NCBI GenBank assembly: GCA_934402055.1
Contig: CAKRTC010000015.1
Coordinates: 1-45,289 of the forward strand
Length of the DNA stretch: 45,289 nucleotides
Reading direction: 5' to 3'
Source: an uncultured Lachnospiraceae bacterium
GTDB taxonomy: Bacteria > Bacillota > Clostridia > Lachnospirales > Lachnospiraceae
The position numbers and the translations under genes are program-made. Below are positions 32,395-42,011 of the stretch, one piece after another. The notes beneath the pieces are model-generated. The model was not told the origin of the DNA, ran no database searches, and saw only the letters and a program-made list of their open reading frames with translations. Every line of letters starts with the position of its first letter. The first letter of the stretch is position 1.

Positions 32395-35300
32395 TCAATA
32401 CTCGAAAGTTCCCTCGAATACCTTGACTACAGGTCCTGTGAGATAGGTATGCTCAGCTGTGTAGTTTACCGTAAGGTCTCCTCCAAGCACCTTAACGGTT
32501 ACATCCGTGCCCTCATCGCATCGTCCGTTAACTACTGCTGCCGCTACTGCTGCGCAGGCTCCGGTTCCGCAGGCAAGTGTCTCACCGTTTCCTCTCTCCC
32601 ATACTCTCATACGGAGCGTGTTTCTGTTGACTATCCTTACAAACTCTGTATTTGTCTTCTCAGGGAAGATGCCGGCATTCTCAAAGGAAGGTCCGACTTT
32701 ATCAATCTTGATCTTATCGATATTGTCCATGAAGATTACACAATGCGGATTGCCTACAGAGCAGCATGTAATACGGTAATCATCATCAAGCTTTCTGATG
32801 ATTCGGTTTATTACCTGCTTACTGCCGTCACGGAACACTACCGGTACAGCTGCCGCATCAAAGCTTATGGCGCCCATATCTGCCGTTACCGAGCTCACCT
32901 TGCCGTCACTTACATTTATCTTCATCTCGTGGACCTTGCCGCCCATCTCAATGGTGATAGTCTCACGATCTGCTTCAACATCTCCGTTATCGTAGAGGAG
33001 CTTTGCAACACAACGCATATTGTTGCCCGCAATAACTCCGTTACTTCCGTCACGGTTGAAGGATCTGATAAGCACATCAGCCTTATCGGAATTCTCTATG
33101 AGTACGATTCCGTCGGCACCGATTCCGAAATGCTGTGTGCACAGGCTTACGCACAATGACTCCGCACAGGTTATGCTGTTGTTGCGGTTGTCAATGAATA
33201 TGTAATCGTCTCCGCATGACTGCATCTTAGTGAAATGTACAGTGATGCGCTCATCTCTCATATTATTGATATCGACAAGCTCTGTGTTCCTGATATTGAA
33301 ATGGCTCTCAAGCATCTCTGCAAGCGCACCTGCCGTATCAAGGCTGGTAAGGCAAGGGATACCTGTTGCCATAGCCTTGCGATGAAGTGCTGTGAAGTTG
33401 CCGATACGCTCATCTCTGTCGGTTCCGGTATAAATGATATAGTTGAGTCTCTTGTTCTCTATAAGGTCATAGATATCTCCGTTATCCGAAGCATTCTCAA
33501 CCATCTGAACCTTGATGCCCATCTGCTTGATGATACTTGCAGTTCCGCTTGTCGCATAGAGTCCCATGCCGAGATCATAGAAGCGCTTTGCAATTCCGAT
33601 TATCTCCGGATAATCATTTGCCTCTACAGAGAGCAGTACGCCGGGCTTTTCTCTGTTGTCGGCTGACGGCACCGTAAAGCCTGCTGCTATAAGTCCCTTA
33701 TAGAGTGCCTCAGGCATGGTCTTGCCGAGTCCGAGTACCTCTCCGGTAGACTTCATCTCAGGACCGAGTATAGAGTTGGCATCTGCAAGCTTTTCGAATG
33801 AGAATACCGGTACCTTAACCGCACAGTACGGCGGCTTCTTGTAGAGGCCGGTTCCGTATCCGAGATCCTTAAGCTTTGTTCCGAGCATAACTCTTGTTGC
33901 GAGGTCTACCATAGGAACATTTGTAACCTTGCTTATATAAGGAACGGTTCTCGATGCACGCGGATTAACCTCGATAACATAGAGCTTGCCTTCGTAGATA
34001 AGGTACTGAATATTGACAAGTCCCTTGGTTCCGAGAGCAAGCGCAAGCTTCTCCGAGCTGTCGCAGATGATCTTGAGGAATTTATCCGACAGATTGTATG
34101 GCGGATATACCGCGATAGAGTCTCCGGAGTGAACACCGGCTCTCTCAATATGCTCCATGATACCCGGAATGAGTACATCCTCTCCGTCTGAGATAACATC
34201 TACCTCAAGCTCTGTTCCCGGCATGTACTTATCTACCAGTACAGGATTGTCAATGCCACCCTGCATGATGGTCTCCATATACTTGCGTGTATGTGCATCA
34301 TCATAAGAGATGGTCATGTTCTGTCCGCCGATTACATAGCTCGGACGAAGCAGTACAGGATATCCGAGAGTCTCGGCTGCATTTACGGCTTCCTCAACTG
34401 TATTTACGCCCATTCCCTTAGGTCTGGTTATGCCGAAGGTCTCAAGGAGCTTATCAAATTTTTCTCTGTCCTCTGCTGTATCGATTCCCTCTGCACTTGT
34501 TCCGAGTATACGGATACCGTGTGAATCAAGATAGTTGGTAAGCTTGATAGCTGTCTGTCCACCGAAGGCAACAACGACTCCCACAGGCTTCTCAACCTCA
34601 ATGATGTTCATTACATCTTCCGGTGTAAGCGCCTCAAAGTACAGTCTGTCTGCTGTATCGTAGTCTGTCGATACTGTCTCAGGGTTATTATTTACAATGA
34701 CTACATCGTAGCCTAATTTCTGCAAGGTCCATACACAGTGAACAGATGAGTAGTCGAACTCGATTCCCTGTCCGATGCGGATAGGTCCCGAACCAAGTAC
34801 CATTACAACTTCTCTTCCGCTGCGCTTAAAGCTTCTTGACTCACAGTTCTCATCAACCGATGAGTAGAAGTAAGGAGTCATGGCATCAAACTCTGCTCCG
34901 CATGTATCAACCATCTTGTAGCTGAACGGCTTGCCCGGAAGTGTATCCTGCTTAACGCCGCTGAGTCTTGCTATTGCGGCATCTGTATAACCGTAATGCT
35001 TACCAAGCTCATACTCCTCGGCTGTAAGTCCCTTATCGCCTCTGTCGGCAATAGAAAGCTCATAATCCGCAAGCTTCTTGAACTTGGCGAGGAAGAACAT
35101 ATCTATCTTTGTTATATTATGTATCTCTTCAAGCGAATGTCCTGCCTTGATTGCCTCAAATACGGTGAAGAGTCTGCGGTCATTCTGCTCAGCAACTCTC
35201 TCCATAAGCGGCTTATCATTAAGCGGCGGTGCATTGAGTGTATCAAAGCCTGTCTCTGAACCTCTGATAGCCTTCATGAGTGCCATCTCAAAGTTATTTG

Positions 35301-36456
35301 CGATAGCCATGACCTCACCGGTAGCCTTCATCTGTGTGCCAAGCTTACGGCTTGAGCCCATGAACTTGTCAAACGGCCACTTCGGGAACTTTACTACAAC
35401 ATAATCAAGCGTTGGCTCGAAGCATGCGCAGGTCTTCTTGGTGATGTCGTTCATGATCTCATCAAGAGTATATCCGAGTGCGATCTTGGTAGTGATCTTG
35501 GCAATAGGATATCCTGTAGCCTTACTTGCGAGAGCCGATGAACGTGATACTCTCGGGTTAACCTCTATAACAGCATACTCAAAGCTGTCAGGATTAAGAG
35601 CAAACTGGCAGTTGCAGCCTCCGACTATTCCGAGTGCTGTGATCATATCGAGAGATGCGGAACGAAGCATCTGATATTCCTTATCGGACAAGGTAAGTGC
35701 CGGAGCTGTTACGATAGAGTCTCCTGTATGGATTCCTACAGGGTCAATATTCTCCATAGAGCATATAGCGATGACATTTCCGAGAGCATCACGCATGGTC
35801 TCGAACTCTATCTCCTTCCAGCCGGAGATACATTTCTCTACAAGTATCTGTGTGATCGGAGACATATCAAGTCCGCTCTTGGCGATAACTTTAAGCTCCT
35901 CTTCATTTGCAGCGATACCGCCGCCGCTTCCGCCGAGAGTGTAAGCAGGACGAACAATGATCGGATATCCGATCTTATTTGCTATCTCTATCGCATGCTC
36001 TACTGTAACAGCTATCTCTGACGGAACTACCGGCTGATGGATAGCATCCATGGTCTCCTTGAAGAGCTCTCTGTCCTCTGCCTTCTCTATGGCATCTATA
36101 TCGGAACCTAAGAGCTTGACATTATACTTATCAAGTATGCCGGCCTTCTTAAGCTGCATGGCAATGGTAAGACCCGTCTGTCCGCCGAGTCCTGCAAGCA
36201 GTCCGTCCGGGCGCTCCTTCTCTATGATACGCTCTACGGTCTCCATGTTAAGCGGCTCAAGATAGATCTCGTCTGCAAGATCCTTATCTGTCATGATGGT
36301 AGCCGGGTTGGAATTGACCAGAACTACATTAATTCCTTCGTCACGGAGTACTCGGCATGCCTGTGCACCTGCATAGTCAAACTCTGCTGCCTGTCCTATA
36401 ACTATAGGACCGGATCCTATCATTAAGACTTTTTTTATCGATTTATCCTTAGGCAT
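32395..36456 (-). CDS. carB: Fused carbamoyl-phosphate synthase large chain and diaminopimelate epimerase
   Basis: 1353 residues. Residues 1-1065 are a complete CarB: two ATP-grasp halves (SGPIVIGQAAEFDYAGAQAC; SGPIRIGQGIEFDYSSVHCV) with an MGS-like allosteric domain at about 930-1060 ending in NTELVDINN. Without any stop, residues 1066-1353 form a complete DapF: HFTKMQSCGDDYIFID, GNNMRC with the first catalytic cysteine (Cys1149), WERGNGETLACGTGA with the second (Cys1296). CarB makes carbamoyl phosphate for arginine and pyrimidines; DapF makes meso-diaminopimelate. No ribosome site lies before the internal ATG at 33261. In the usual GND motif of DapF, Asn is Asp here. It overlaps carA by eight bases. 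Confidence 0.93.
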   Translation of the reverse strand: MPKDKSIKKVLMIGSGPIVIGQAAEFDYAGAQACRVLRDEGINVVLVNSNPATIMTDKDLADEIYLEPLNMETVERIIEKERPDGLLAGLGGQTGLTIAMQLKKAGILDKYNVKLLGSDIDAIEKAEDRELFKETMDAIHQPVVPSEIAVTVEHAIEIANKIGYPIIVRPAYTLGGSGGGIAANEEELKVIAKSGLDMSPITQILVEKCISGWKEIEFETMRDALGNVIAICSMENIDPVGIHTGDSIVTAPALTLSDKEYQMLRSASLDMITALGIVGGCNCQFALNPDSFEYAVIEVNPRVSRSSALASKATGYPIAKITTKIALGYTLDEIMNDITKKTCACFEPTLDYVVVKFPKWPFDKFMGSSRKLGTQMKATGEVMAIANNFEMALMKAIRGSETGFDTLNAPPLNDKPLMERVAEQNDRRLFTVFEAIKAGHSLEEIHNITKIDMFFLAKFKKLADYELSIADRGDKGLTAEEYELGKHYGYTDAAIARLSGVKQDTLPGKPFSYKMVDTCGAEFDAMTPYFYSSVDENCESRSFKRSGREVVMVLGSGPIRIGQGIEFDYSSVHCVWTLQKLGYDVVIVNNNPETVSTDYDTADRLYFEALTPEDVMNIIEVEKPVGVVVAFGGQTAIKLTNYLDSHGIRILGTSAEGIDTAEDREKFDKLLETFGITRPKGMGVNTVEEAVNAAETLGYPVLLRPSYVIGGQNMTISYDDAHTRKYMETIMQGGIDNPVLVDKYMPGTELEVDVISDGEDVLIPGIMEHIERAGVHSGDSIAVYPPYNLSDKFLKIICDSSEKLALALGTKGLVNIQYLIYEGKLYVIEVNPRASRTVPYISKVTNVPMVDLATRVMLGTKLKDLGYGTGLYKKPPYCAVKVPVFSFEKLADANSILGPEMKSTGEVLGLGKTMPEALYKGLIAAGFTVPSADNREKPGVLLSVEANDYPEIIGIAKRFYDLGMGLYATSGTASIIKQMGIKVQMVENASDNGDIYDLIENKRLNYIIYTGTDRDERIGNFTALHRKAMATGIPCLTSLDTAGALAEMLESHFNIRNTELVDINNMRDERITVHFTKMQSCGDDYIFIDNRNNSITCAESLCVSLCTQHFGIGADGIVLIENSDKADVLIRSFNRDGSNGVIAGNNMRCVAKLLYDNGDVEADRETITIEMGGKVHEMKINVSDGKVSSVTADMGAISFDAAAVPVVFRDGSKQVINRIIRKLDDDYRITCCSVGNPHCVIFMDNIDKIKIDKVGPSFENAGIFPEKTNTEFVRIVNRNTLRMRVWERGNGETLACGTGACAAVAAAVVNGRCDEGTDVTVKVLGGDLTVNYTAEHTYLTGPVVKVFEGTFEY

Positions 36457-37525
36457 TTTTTTCCTCCTCCATCATCTCAAGAAACTTGTTAAACAGGAAC
36501 TCTGTGTCCTTAGGGCCGCCGCAGGCTTCCGGATGGAACTGTACTGTAAAGCACTTCTTGCCCGGATACTCCATACCCTCGCAGCTTCCGTCATTGGCAT
36601 TTTCATATATCTCTCTGCCTACGCCCTTAAGGCTGTCGGCAACAACTGCATAGTTGTGGTTCTGGCTTGTTATATAAGTCCTTGAACCGTCGTTCTTTCT
36701 TACCGGCTGATTGGCACCGTGATGGCCATACTTAAGCTTCATTGTGCTTCCGCCCATAGCAAGTGCGGTAAGCTGATGTCCGAGGCAAATGCCGAATATC
36801 GGAAGCTTGCCGATAAGCTTTTTGATCTGCTCAATGCAGAAAGTATTCTCCTCCGGATCTCCCGGGCCGTTTGAAAGCATGATTCCGTCCGGATCGGTCT
36901 CAAGTATCTGCTCTGCGGTATAGCTGTGCGGAACCGCTGTAACCGTGCATCCGCGCTTACAGAGTGATTTGATAATGTTGAGCTTTGCGCCGTAATCTAT
37001 AAGTGTTACCTTGTACTTTTCCTTACCCTCTGCCGGATAGGTCTTAGGCTCCTTGATTCCTACCTGATCTACAACTTCCTTTACGGCATAAGCTGCGATC
37101 TCCTCCATGTCCTTATCTGTCGGAGGCGCACTTAAGATTGCCGCATTCATGCAGCCCTTCTCTCTTATTATACGTGTAAGCTCTCTTGTATCTATGCCGG
37201 CAACTCCCGGAATATCTCTGTCCTCAAGAAACTTCTCAAGTTTGTACTGACATCTGAAGTTTGAAGGAGTATCGCAAAGTTCTCTTACAACATATCCCTT
37301 GCATGCTGTCTCTCCCTCAAAATCCTCCTCTATTACTCCGTAGTTTCCGATAAGCGGAAATGTCTGGGTTATGATCTGACCCGCAAAGCTTGGATCTGTA
37401 AGTGTCTCAAGATATCCCTCGACACCTGTGGTAAATACTATCTCTCCGACAGAATCGCGCTTTGCGCCGATTCGTTGACCTTCAAATACTTTGCCGTTAC
37501 TTAAAACCAAATATGCTTTTTCCAT
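36449..37525 (-). CDS. carA: Carbamoyl-phosphate synthase small chain
   Basis: 358 residues. The N-terminal CarA domain (FTTGVEGYLETLTDPSFAGQ; PGVAGIDTRELTR) is followed by a class I glutamine amidotransferase with nucleophile GICLGHQ, YGHHGANQPV and FHPEACGGP. It supplies ammonia from glutamine to CarB. The 3' end overlaps the start of the carB-dapF gene by eight bases. The start is at 37525; the ribosome site is weak (GAAAGGGTTATGAGG). A leader with a possible terminator hairpin and palindromes lies upstream. Confidence 0.95.
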   Translation of the reverse strand: MEKAYLVLSNGKVFEGQRIGAKRDSVGEIVFTTGVEGYLETLTDPSFAGQIITQTFPLIGNYGVIEEDFEGETACKGYVVRELCDTPSNFRCQYKLEKFLEDRDIPGVAGIDTRELTRIIREKGCMNAAILSAPPTDKDMEEIAAYAVKEVVDQVGIKEPKTYPAEGKEKYKVTLIDYGAKLNIIKSLCKRGCTVTAVPHSYTAEQILETDPDGIMLSNGPGDPEENTFCIEQIKKLIGKLPIFGICLGHQLTALAMGGSTMKLKYGHHGANQPVRKNDGSRTYITSQNHNYAVVADSLKGVGREIYENANDGSCEGMEYPGKKCFTVQFHPEACGGPKDTEFLFNKFLEMMEEEKNA

Positions 37526-37560
37526 TTCGACCTCATAACCCTTTCCATTTATAATTTATT

Positions 37561-37746
37561 AGTAACTGTTCGTTCACGCATTTGATATGCTGCATAGCAG
37601 TTGTTCTGAGCCACGCCAGCTCCAAATTGCTTCGCATTTTGTCGCTGTGGCGTATCCGCCATATGCATTTTCACGCAAACTTGTTCGTTCATGCAAGCAT
37701 GACTCACAGTTTTGCATGAAAAAGCGCGTGACTCTGAACGGTTACA
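37561..37746. repeat. Palindrome-rich segment upstream of carA
   Basis: GTAACTGTTC near 37561 and GAACGGTTAC near 37737 are imperfect complements bounding the segment, with CACGC / GCGTG next to them. Inside, ACGCCA pairs with TGGCGT and CATGCAA with TTGCATG. No gene is seen in 37526-37986. Confidence 0.5.
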
Positions 37747-37750
37747 TATT

Positions 37751-37790
37751 AAAAGAAAAGGAAGCTCCAGCAGACGCTGTTACCTCCTTA
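37751..37790 (-). terminator. Possible attenuator hairpin in the carA leader
   Basis: On the minus strand AAGGA...CAGC-GTCT-GCTG...TCCTT is followed by TTCTTTTAAT. A TATAAT box lies at 37800-37805 just upstream. No PyrR-binding consensus was recognised. Confidence 0.4.
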
Positions 37791-37986
37791 AAAAAACGAA
37801 TTATATATCACTTTTAAGCTTTATGTATGTATGTTCCATAATAAACCTTTCAAAAATTGCTTTCGCATTATACTAACAAATGTATCGTCCTATTGCAAGT
37901 AGAAAATGTTCATTATAGAAACAATTTTTTTATTAATAATCACAAATTCGTATATTTACTCATTTTGTGTAAATCAATGAGATATC

Positions 37987-39519
37987 TCAGCTGATCATTC
38001 CGTGACTCCATACCGCAAATTCATCACAGCCCATGCCGAACAGCTCACTCTTGGTTTTCTTGCCTGATGCCGCTTCTATTATTGCCTCAAATATCCTGTC
38101 CGAAACTTCGTCTATAGTTTCCGTTCCGTCTGCAATAGTTCCGGCATTGATATCCATATCATCATTCTGGAATTCATAAAGCTTAGTATTGCTGCTTATC
38201 TTAACAGTTGGCATATGCCTTGTTCCGTAGCAGCTGCCTCTGCCTGTCGTAAATGCCAGCATATTACATCCGCTTGCAAACAAAGCTGCTGCGCTCATCG
38301 GGTCATAGCTCGGGCTGTTCATAATATTAAATCCCGGCTGTGTAAGCGGTTCCGCATACCATATAACATCATTAAGCGGTGTGCTTCCTCCCTTTTTAGC
38401 ACTTCCGAGAGCCTTTTCCAACACATTGCTTATTCCTCCGGCATTATTGCCCGGAGAAACCTTTCCGTATATCTGACAGTCTCTGCCTTCACCTTCCTTA
38501 AGCCAATACTGCATCATATCTATAACCTTCTGCGCTGTCTCTCTGTCTTTTGCACGTCTTACTATAGCGCCCTCACATCCGATAAGTTCGGTAGGCTCGG
38601 TAAGCACACAGCTTCCGCCCTCTTTGCACAGCTTATCCATTGCCTTTCCGAGTGCCGGATTGGCTCCTATGCCGCTGAAGGTATCGCTGCCTCCGCATTC
38701 CATTCCTACTTTCAGTTCGCTGATTGGAACAGGCTGACGATGTATTTTATTTGCTTCCGGCAGCATATCCTCTATTATTTTTATTCCCTTTTCCACCGAC
38801 TTCCTGCTTCCACCCTCTTCTTGTATAACTAGTCTGCGGATATTCGTTCCTTTAAGCTCTTTCATATCGATCAGTGTATCAATATTTACAACTTCACATC
38901 CGAGCGCAACTATAACAGCCCCGTACATATTCGGATGCTTGACCGTTCCTGCAATAAGCTGTCGGAGATTATCTATATCGGCACCGGTTCTTTCCAGTCC
39001 GCATCCGGATTGATGTATCAAAGGCACAACAGCATCTACATTTGGAAATTGTCTGAGTATCTCTTCATCAAAATGATCTGCTATCTTACGTGCAACTGTA
39101 GCAGCGCAGTTACTGCATACTATTACACATATGCAGTTTCTTGTGGCAATTCTTCCGTCCTCACGTACTATACCCATAAATGTCCTGCGTTTTTCTTCTG
39201 GAACTATTTCAAGAGGCTTATAATCCACACAATACTCATATTCCTTCTGAGTTCTCTCAAAATGTATCTCATTGATATGAACATGCTCACCTGCGGCAAT
39301 ATCTCTTGCCGCAGTCCCTATGGCTGTATTGTATTTTAATATCGTTTCTCCTTTTTTTATGTCATGTGCAGCAAACTTGTGTCCCAACGGAATGTCATTT
39401 TTTATGATAACATTCTCTTCCGGAATAAATGTTCCTGCCTTTATTTCAGCTCTTGCCACAACGATATTATCTTCTTTGTCAAGCCTGATTATCGGACTTT
39501 TATTGGTAATAGCAGCCAT
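37987..39519 (-). CDS. UxaA/GarD-family sugar-acid dehydratase
   Basis: 510 residues. An N-terminal SAF domain (about 10-80: NIVVARAEIKAGTFIPEENV) is followed by the central domain (GIVREDGRIATRNCICVIV, HQSGCGLE) and C-terminal domain (GMECGGSDTFSGIGANPALG, TGRGSCYGT). Members remove water from altronate or galactarate to give 2-keto-3-deoxy acids. GCAGGAGGCTGTAAC precedes the ATG. It follows the DHDPS-family aldolase on the same strand, which fits cleavage of the keto-deoxy product. UxaA versus GarD cannot be decided. Confidence 0.88.
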   Translation of the reverse strand: MAAITNKSPIIRLDKEDNIVVARAEIKAGTFIPEENVIIKNDIPLGHKFAAHDIKKGETILKYNTAIGTAARDIAAGEHVHINEIHFERTQKEYEYCVDYKPLEIVPEEKRRTFMGIVREDGRIATRNCICVIVCSNCAATVARKIADHFDEEILRQFPNVDAVVPLIHQSGCGLERTGADIDNLRQLIAGTVKHPNMYGAVIVALGCEVVNIDTLIDMKELKGTNIRRLVIQEEGGSRKSVEKGIKIIEDMLPEANKIHRQPVPISELKVGMECGGSDTFSGIGANPALGKAMDKLCKEGGSCVLTEPTELIGCEGAIVRRAKDRETAQKVIDMMQYWLKEGEGRDCQIYGKVSPGNNAGGISNVLEKALGSAKKGGSTPLNDVIWYAEPLTQPGFNIMNSPSYDPMSAAALFASGCNMLAFTTGRGSCYGTRHMPTVKISSNTKLYEFQNDDMDINAGTIADGTETIDEVSDRIFEAIIEAASGKKTKSELFGMGCDEFAVWSHGMIS

Positions 39520-39680
39520 GTTACAGCCTCCTGCAAATATATTTTTTTATCTTGAAAGTAATGTGCCTTGGCACACACTCGCACCGTTTACTGTCGTTTG
39601 CGACATTTTTTTCTTTGCGTAAGTCAAGTATCCCGCGGGATATTCCTATATCCATAGAAGCTATTTCTATGAAATAAACA

Positions 39681-39725
39681 ATATGCGGATTGCTTCACAT
39701 CAACGATGCTTTGCAATCCGCATAT
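39681..39725 (-). terminator. Hairpin between the aldolase and dehydratase genes
   Basis: ATATGCGGATTGC (39681-39693) and its exact complement (39713-39725) form a 13-base stem. The minus side ends in TTGTTTATTTC. Other short palindromes follow towards the dehydratase: ATCCCGCGGGAT near 39631, TGTCG-TTTG-CGACA near 39594, and TGTGCC-TT-GGCACA near 39569, which may be operators. Confidence 0.65.
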
Positions 39726-39809
39726 CATTAGTATGTATGATCAGTATCTTTTATGAAAATGGAAAATAATGCATCGTGTGAATCATCCGGAGATTCCGTT
39801 AATACGAAC

Positions 39810-40706
39810 TCAGATGTATTCCTTGTATTTTTCTACAAAGGCATCAATTGCTGCCATCTCCGAAGCCGTAATAGGCTCCGTCGGTCTGAGCGGATCAGGA
39901 CGCATAAAGCCTAACTTGCTCATGCCGTACTTTGTTGACGAAGTCTGGCTCTTAGCCAATCCGTAGAGCTTGCAAACATTATCAACGATCTCACTCCAAT
40001 GCTTCACACCTTCGATATCGCCTGCCTTTGCAGCCTCATACAATGCAAGATGCGGCTTCGGGAAAAGCGGAGCCAGTGACGGAACATATCCGTCCGCACC
40101 AAGGAGAACGCTCGGACCTGCCAGATTTGTTGCTCCCTGGAATACCATAAAGTCGCTGTCCTTAAAGTATCTGAGCATCTTTACAAACTCCGGAAATACT
40201 CCTGAAGTATCCTTGACACCTATTACCTTATCTATCTTGGAAAGCTCTATAATAGTATCAGATGTAAGTCTCTGTCCTGTAAACGTAGGAATATTGTAAA
40301 TGAAGAGATCAGCCTCTGTGTTCTTTGAGATCTCCTCAAAATGAATAACTGTCTCATTCTGTGTAGCATGACGGGCATAGAATACAGGTGTTACTACAGC
40401 AGTAGTTCCTCCCATCTGTTCAAGTCTCTTAACATTCTCAATAACACGGATAGTTGAGCTATCCATAACTCCTGCCATAACAGGAACCTCATCCCCGCAC
40501 TCATCAAGCGTAATAGCTATAGCTCTGTCTCTTTCCTTCTGAGTAAGAGCCATACACTCTCCGTTAGAACCGCATACAAATATACCCGGTATACCTACCT
40601 CTATACAATGTCTGATGAGAGCTCTGAGTGCCTTCTCATCTACTCTCTCCTGCTCATCGACCGGTGTTACTATCGGCGGAACAACGCCGTAAAACTTCTT
40701 AGCCAT
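39810..40706 (-). CDS. DHDPS-family aldolase, probably for a 2-keto-3-deoxy sugar acid
   Basis: 298 residues, a TIM-barrel class I aldolase. The Schiff-base lysine is in VIGVKDTSG near residue 161 and the catalytic tyrosine in FIYNIP near 133. It differs from true DapA at diagnostic places: GSNGEC in place of GTTGES, and PTFTG in place of PSRTG, so the arginine that binds aspartate semialdehyde is missing. It is therefore more likely a lyase or dehydratase for keto-deoxy sugar acids, matching the adjacent UxaA/GarD enzyme. GGAGGATGTACTGA precedes the ATG. Confidence 0.85.
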   Translation of the reverse strand: MAKKFYGVVPPIVTPVDEQERVDEKALRALIRHCIEVGIPGIFVCGSNGECMALTQKERDRAIAITLDECGDEVPVMAGVMDSSTIRVIENVKRLEQMGGTTAVVTPVFYARHATQNETVIHFEEISKNTEADLFIYNIPTFTGQRLTSDTIIELSKIDKVIGVKDTSGVFPEFVKMLRYFKDSDFMVFQGATNLAGPSVLLGADGYVPSLAPLFPKPHLALYEAAKAGDIEGVKHWSEIVDNVCKLYGLAKSQTSSTKYGMSKLGFMRPDPLRPTEPITASEMAAIDAFVEKYKEYI

Positions 40707-40758
40707 TCAGTACATCCTCCGTTTTGTGTCTGAATACAGATCAAGCTTTTTGCTTTTA

Positions 40759-40863
40759 ACGGATAAAACTTTATATTTTTATACGGATCTTAGCTAAGAC
40801 CGTCATACCACAATGTCTTAATTCCATATGCTTTTAAAACATATATCCGTATGTTGTATCCGT
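40759..40863. promoter_or_regulatory. Cluster of ACGGAT motifs upstream of the aldolase
   Basis: ACGGATA occurs at 40759-40765 and ACGGATC at 40783-40789. The latter begins a 21-base dyad centred on CTTAGCTAAG and ending in CCGT at 40803. TATCCGT occurs at 40844-40850 and 40857-40863. The spacing suggests operators of a local regulator of the sugar-acid genes, which is not in the window. Confidence 0.45.
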
Positions 40864-40947
40864 CCGTTTCAAACTATCTGTAGAGTATATACAATAGAAA
40901 ACTGCAAGTATTTATCTTTTTTGTAGCTTTTGTGGCATTTTTTTTAC

Positions 40948-41871
40948 TTAAAGAAAATAATTCAAGACCATGCACCATGCCGGAAGAAACAGCATAGATA
41001 GTACTGTCGTAAGGAAAACGCATTTAGTTGCGAATTCCTCATCTCCATCATATTTCGACGCAAGTATGGCTGTCATACTTGCAGCAGGCATAGCTGCCAA
41101 CAATACACATACACTGCTTGCAAGAGGATCAAGCTTTAAGAACACACATACAATAAGTGTAAGTGCCGGTATAATAAACAGTCTTATAGCCGAAAACATC
41201 AAACTTGTCCTGCTTATTATCCCCTTTACTCCTGTTTCCGAAAGAATCGCGCCTATAAACATTATTGTAATCGGAGTAATACATGCACTTATAGAGATAA
41301 GCGTCTTATCAACAAACATCGGCAACCGGTAGCCGGTAATCATCATGATCATACCTATAATACATGAAACAACACAGGGATGTGTTATCAGCTTCTTAAC
41401 TACAGTCTTGGTATCCGGTGATTCCGTAAAATACGATATACCCGCAGTCCACATTACTATACGCTGAGGGATACAGTATATTGAAGCATACAAAAGTCCC
41501 AATGAACCGTATATACAATATGTCAGAGGATTACCCAAAAAGCCAGCATTTGAAACAACCGTACCATACTGAAGTATAACCTTCTGTCTCTTTGGCAGCT
41601 TATTATAGCAAGTTGCACATATAACTGAGCAGCATACCTGTATTCCTACAGATATAAGTAAGGTTGTAAGCCCGGCCATAAGTATCTCTCTGTTAAATTC
41701 TATACAAAATGACTCTATGATATTGCACGGAAGTATCAGGTAAATAATAAGGTCGGTCAATACATTCTTACCCTCTGCCGTGATTATATTTTTCTTTCTG
41801 AAAAAGTATCCGATTCCCATCAGCAGGAACATTTCCAGCTGCAGATTAAACAGTTCAAAAAAATCAGTCAT
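40948..41871 (-). CDS. AEC-family permease
   Basis: 307 residues with about ten membrane helices. The N-terminal half has QLEMFLLMGIGYFFRKKNII and VLTDLIIYLILPCNIIESF; the C-terminal half has LDPLASSVCVLLAAMPAASM and the usual short end. AEC (auxin efflux carrier) members in bacteria move dicarboxylates and related organic acids. Its place before the aldolase and dehydratase suggests an organic or sugar acid. GAGGGTGCT precedes the ATG. Confidence 0.85.
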   Translation of the reverse strand: MTDFFELFNLQLEMFLLMGIGYFFRKKNIITAEGKNVLTDLIIYLILPCNIIESFCIEFNREILMAGLTTLLISVGIQVCCSVICATCYNKLPKRQKVILQYGTVVSNAGFLGNPLTYCIYGSLGLLYASIYCIPQRIVMWTAGISYFTESPDTKTVVKKLITHPCVVSCIIGMIMMITGYRLPMFVDKTLISISACITPITIMFIGAILSETGVKGIISRTSLMFSAIRLFIIPALTLIVCVFLKLDPLASSVCVLLAAMPAASMTAILASKYDGDEEFATKCVFLTTVLSMLFLPAWCMVLNYFL

Positions 41872-42011
41872 AGCACCCTCAAATTAATAAACAGTCGACT
41901 TTTATGTGAAAACCGCTTAATTATGTAACATTTAATGACTCATTGCAAGGATATACCAAGCTATTTCGTGGTTTTATGCAACATATCATCTCAACTGCGT
42001 TTGGATTTTGC

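Noticed and set aside
39810..40706. dapA (4-hydroxy-tetrahydrodipicolinate synthase)
   Set aside because: The residues diagnostic of DapA (GTTGE threonines and the arginine of SRTG) are replaced, and the neighbours are sugar-acid genes.
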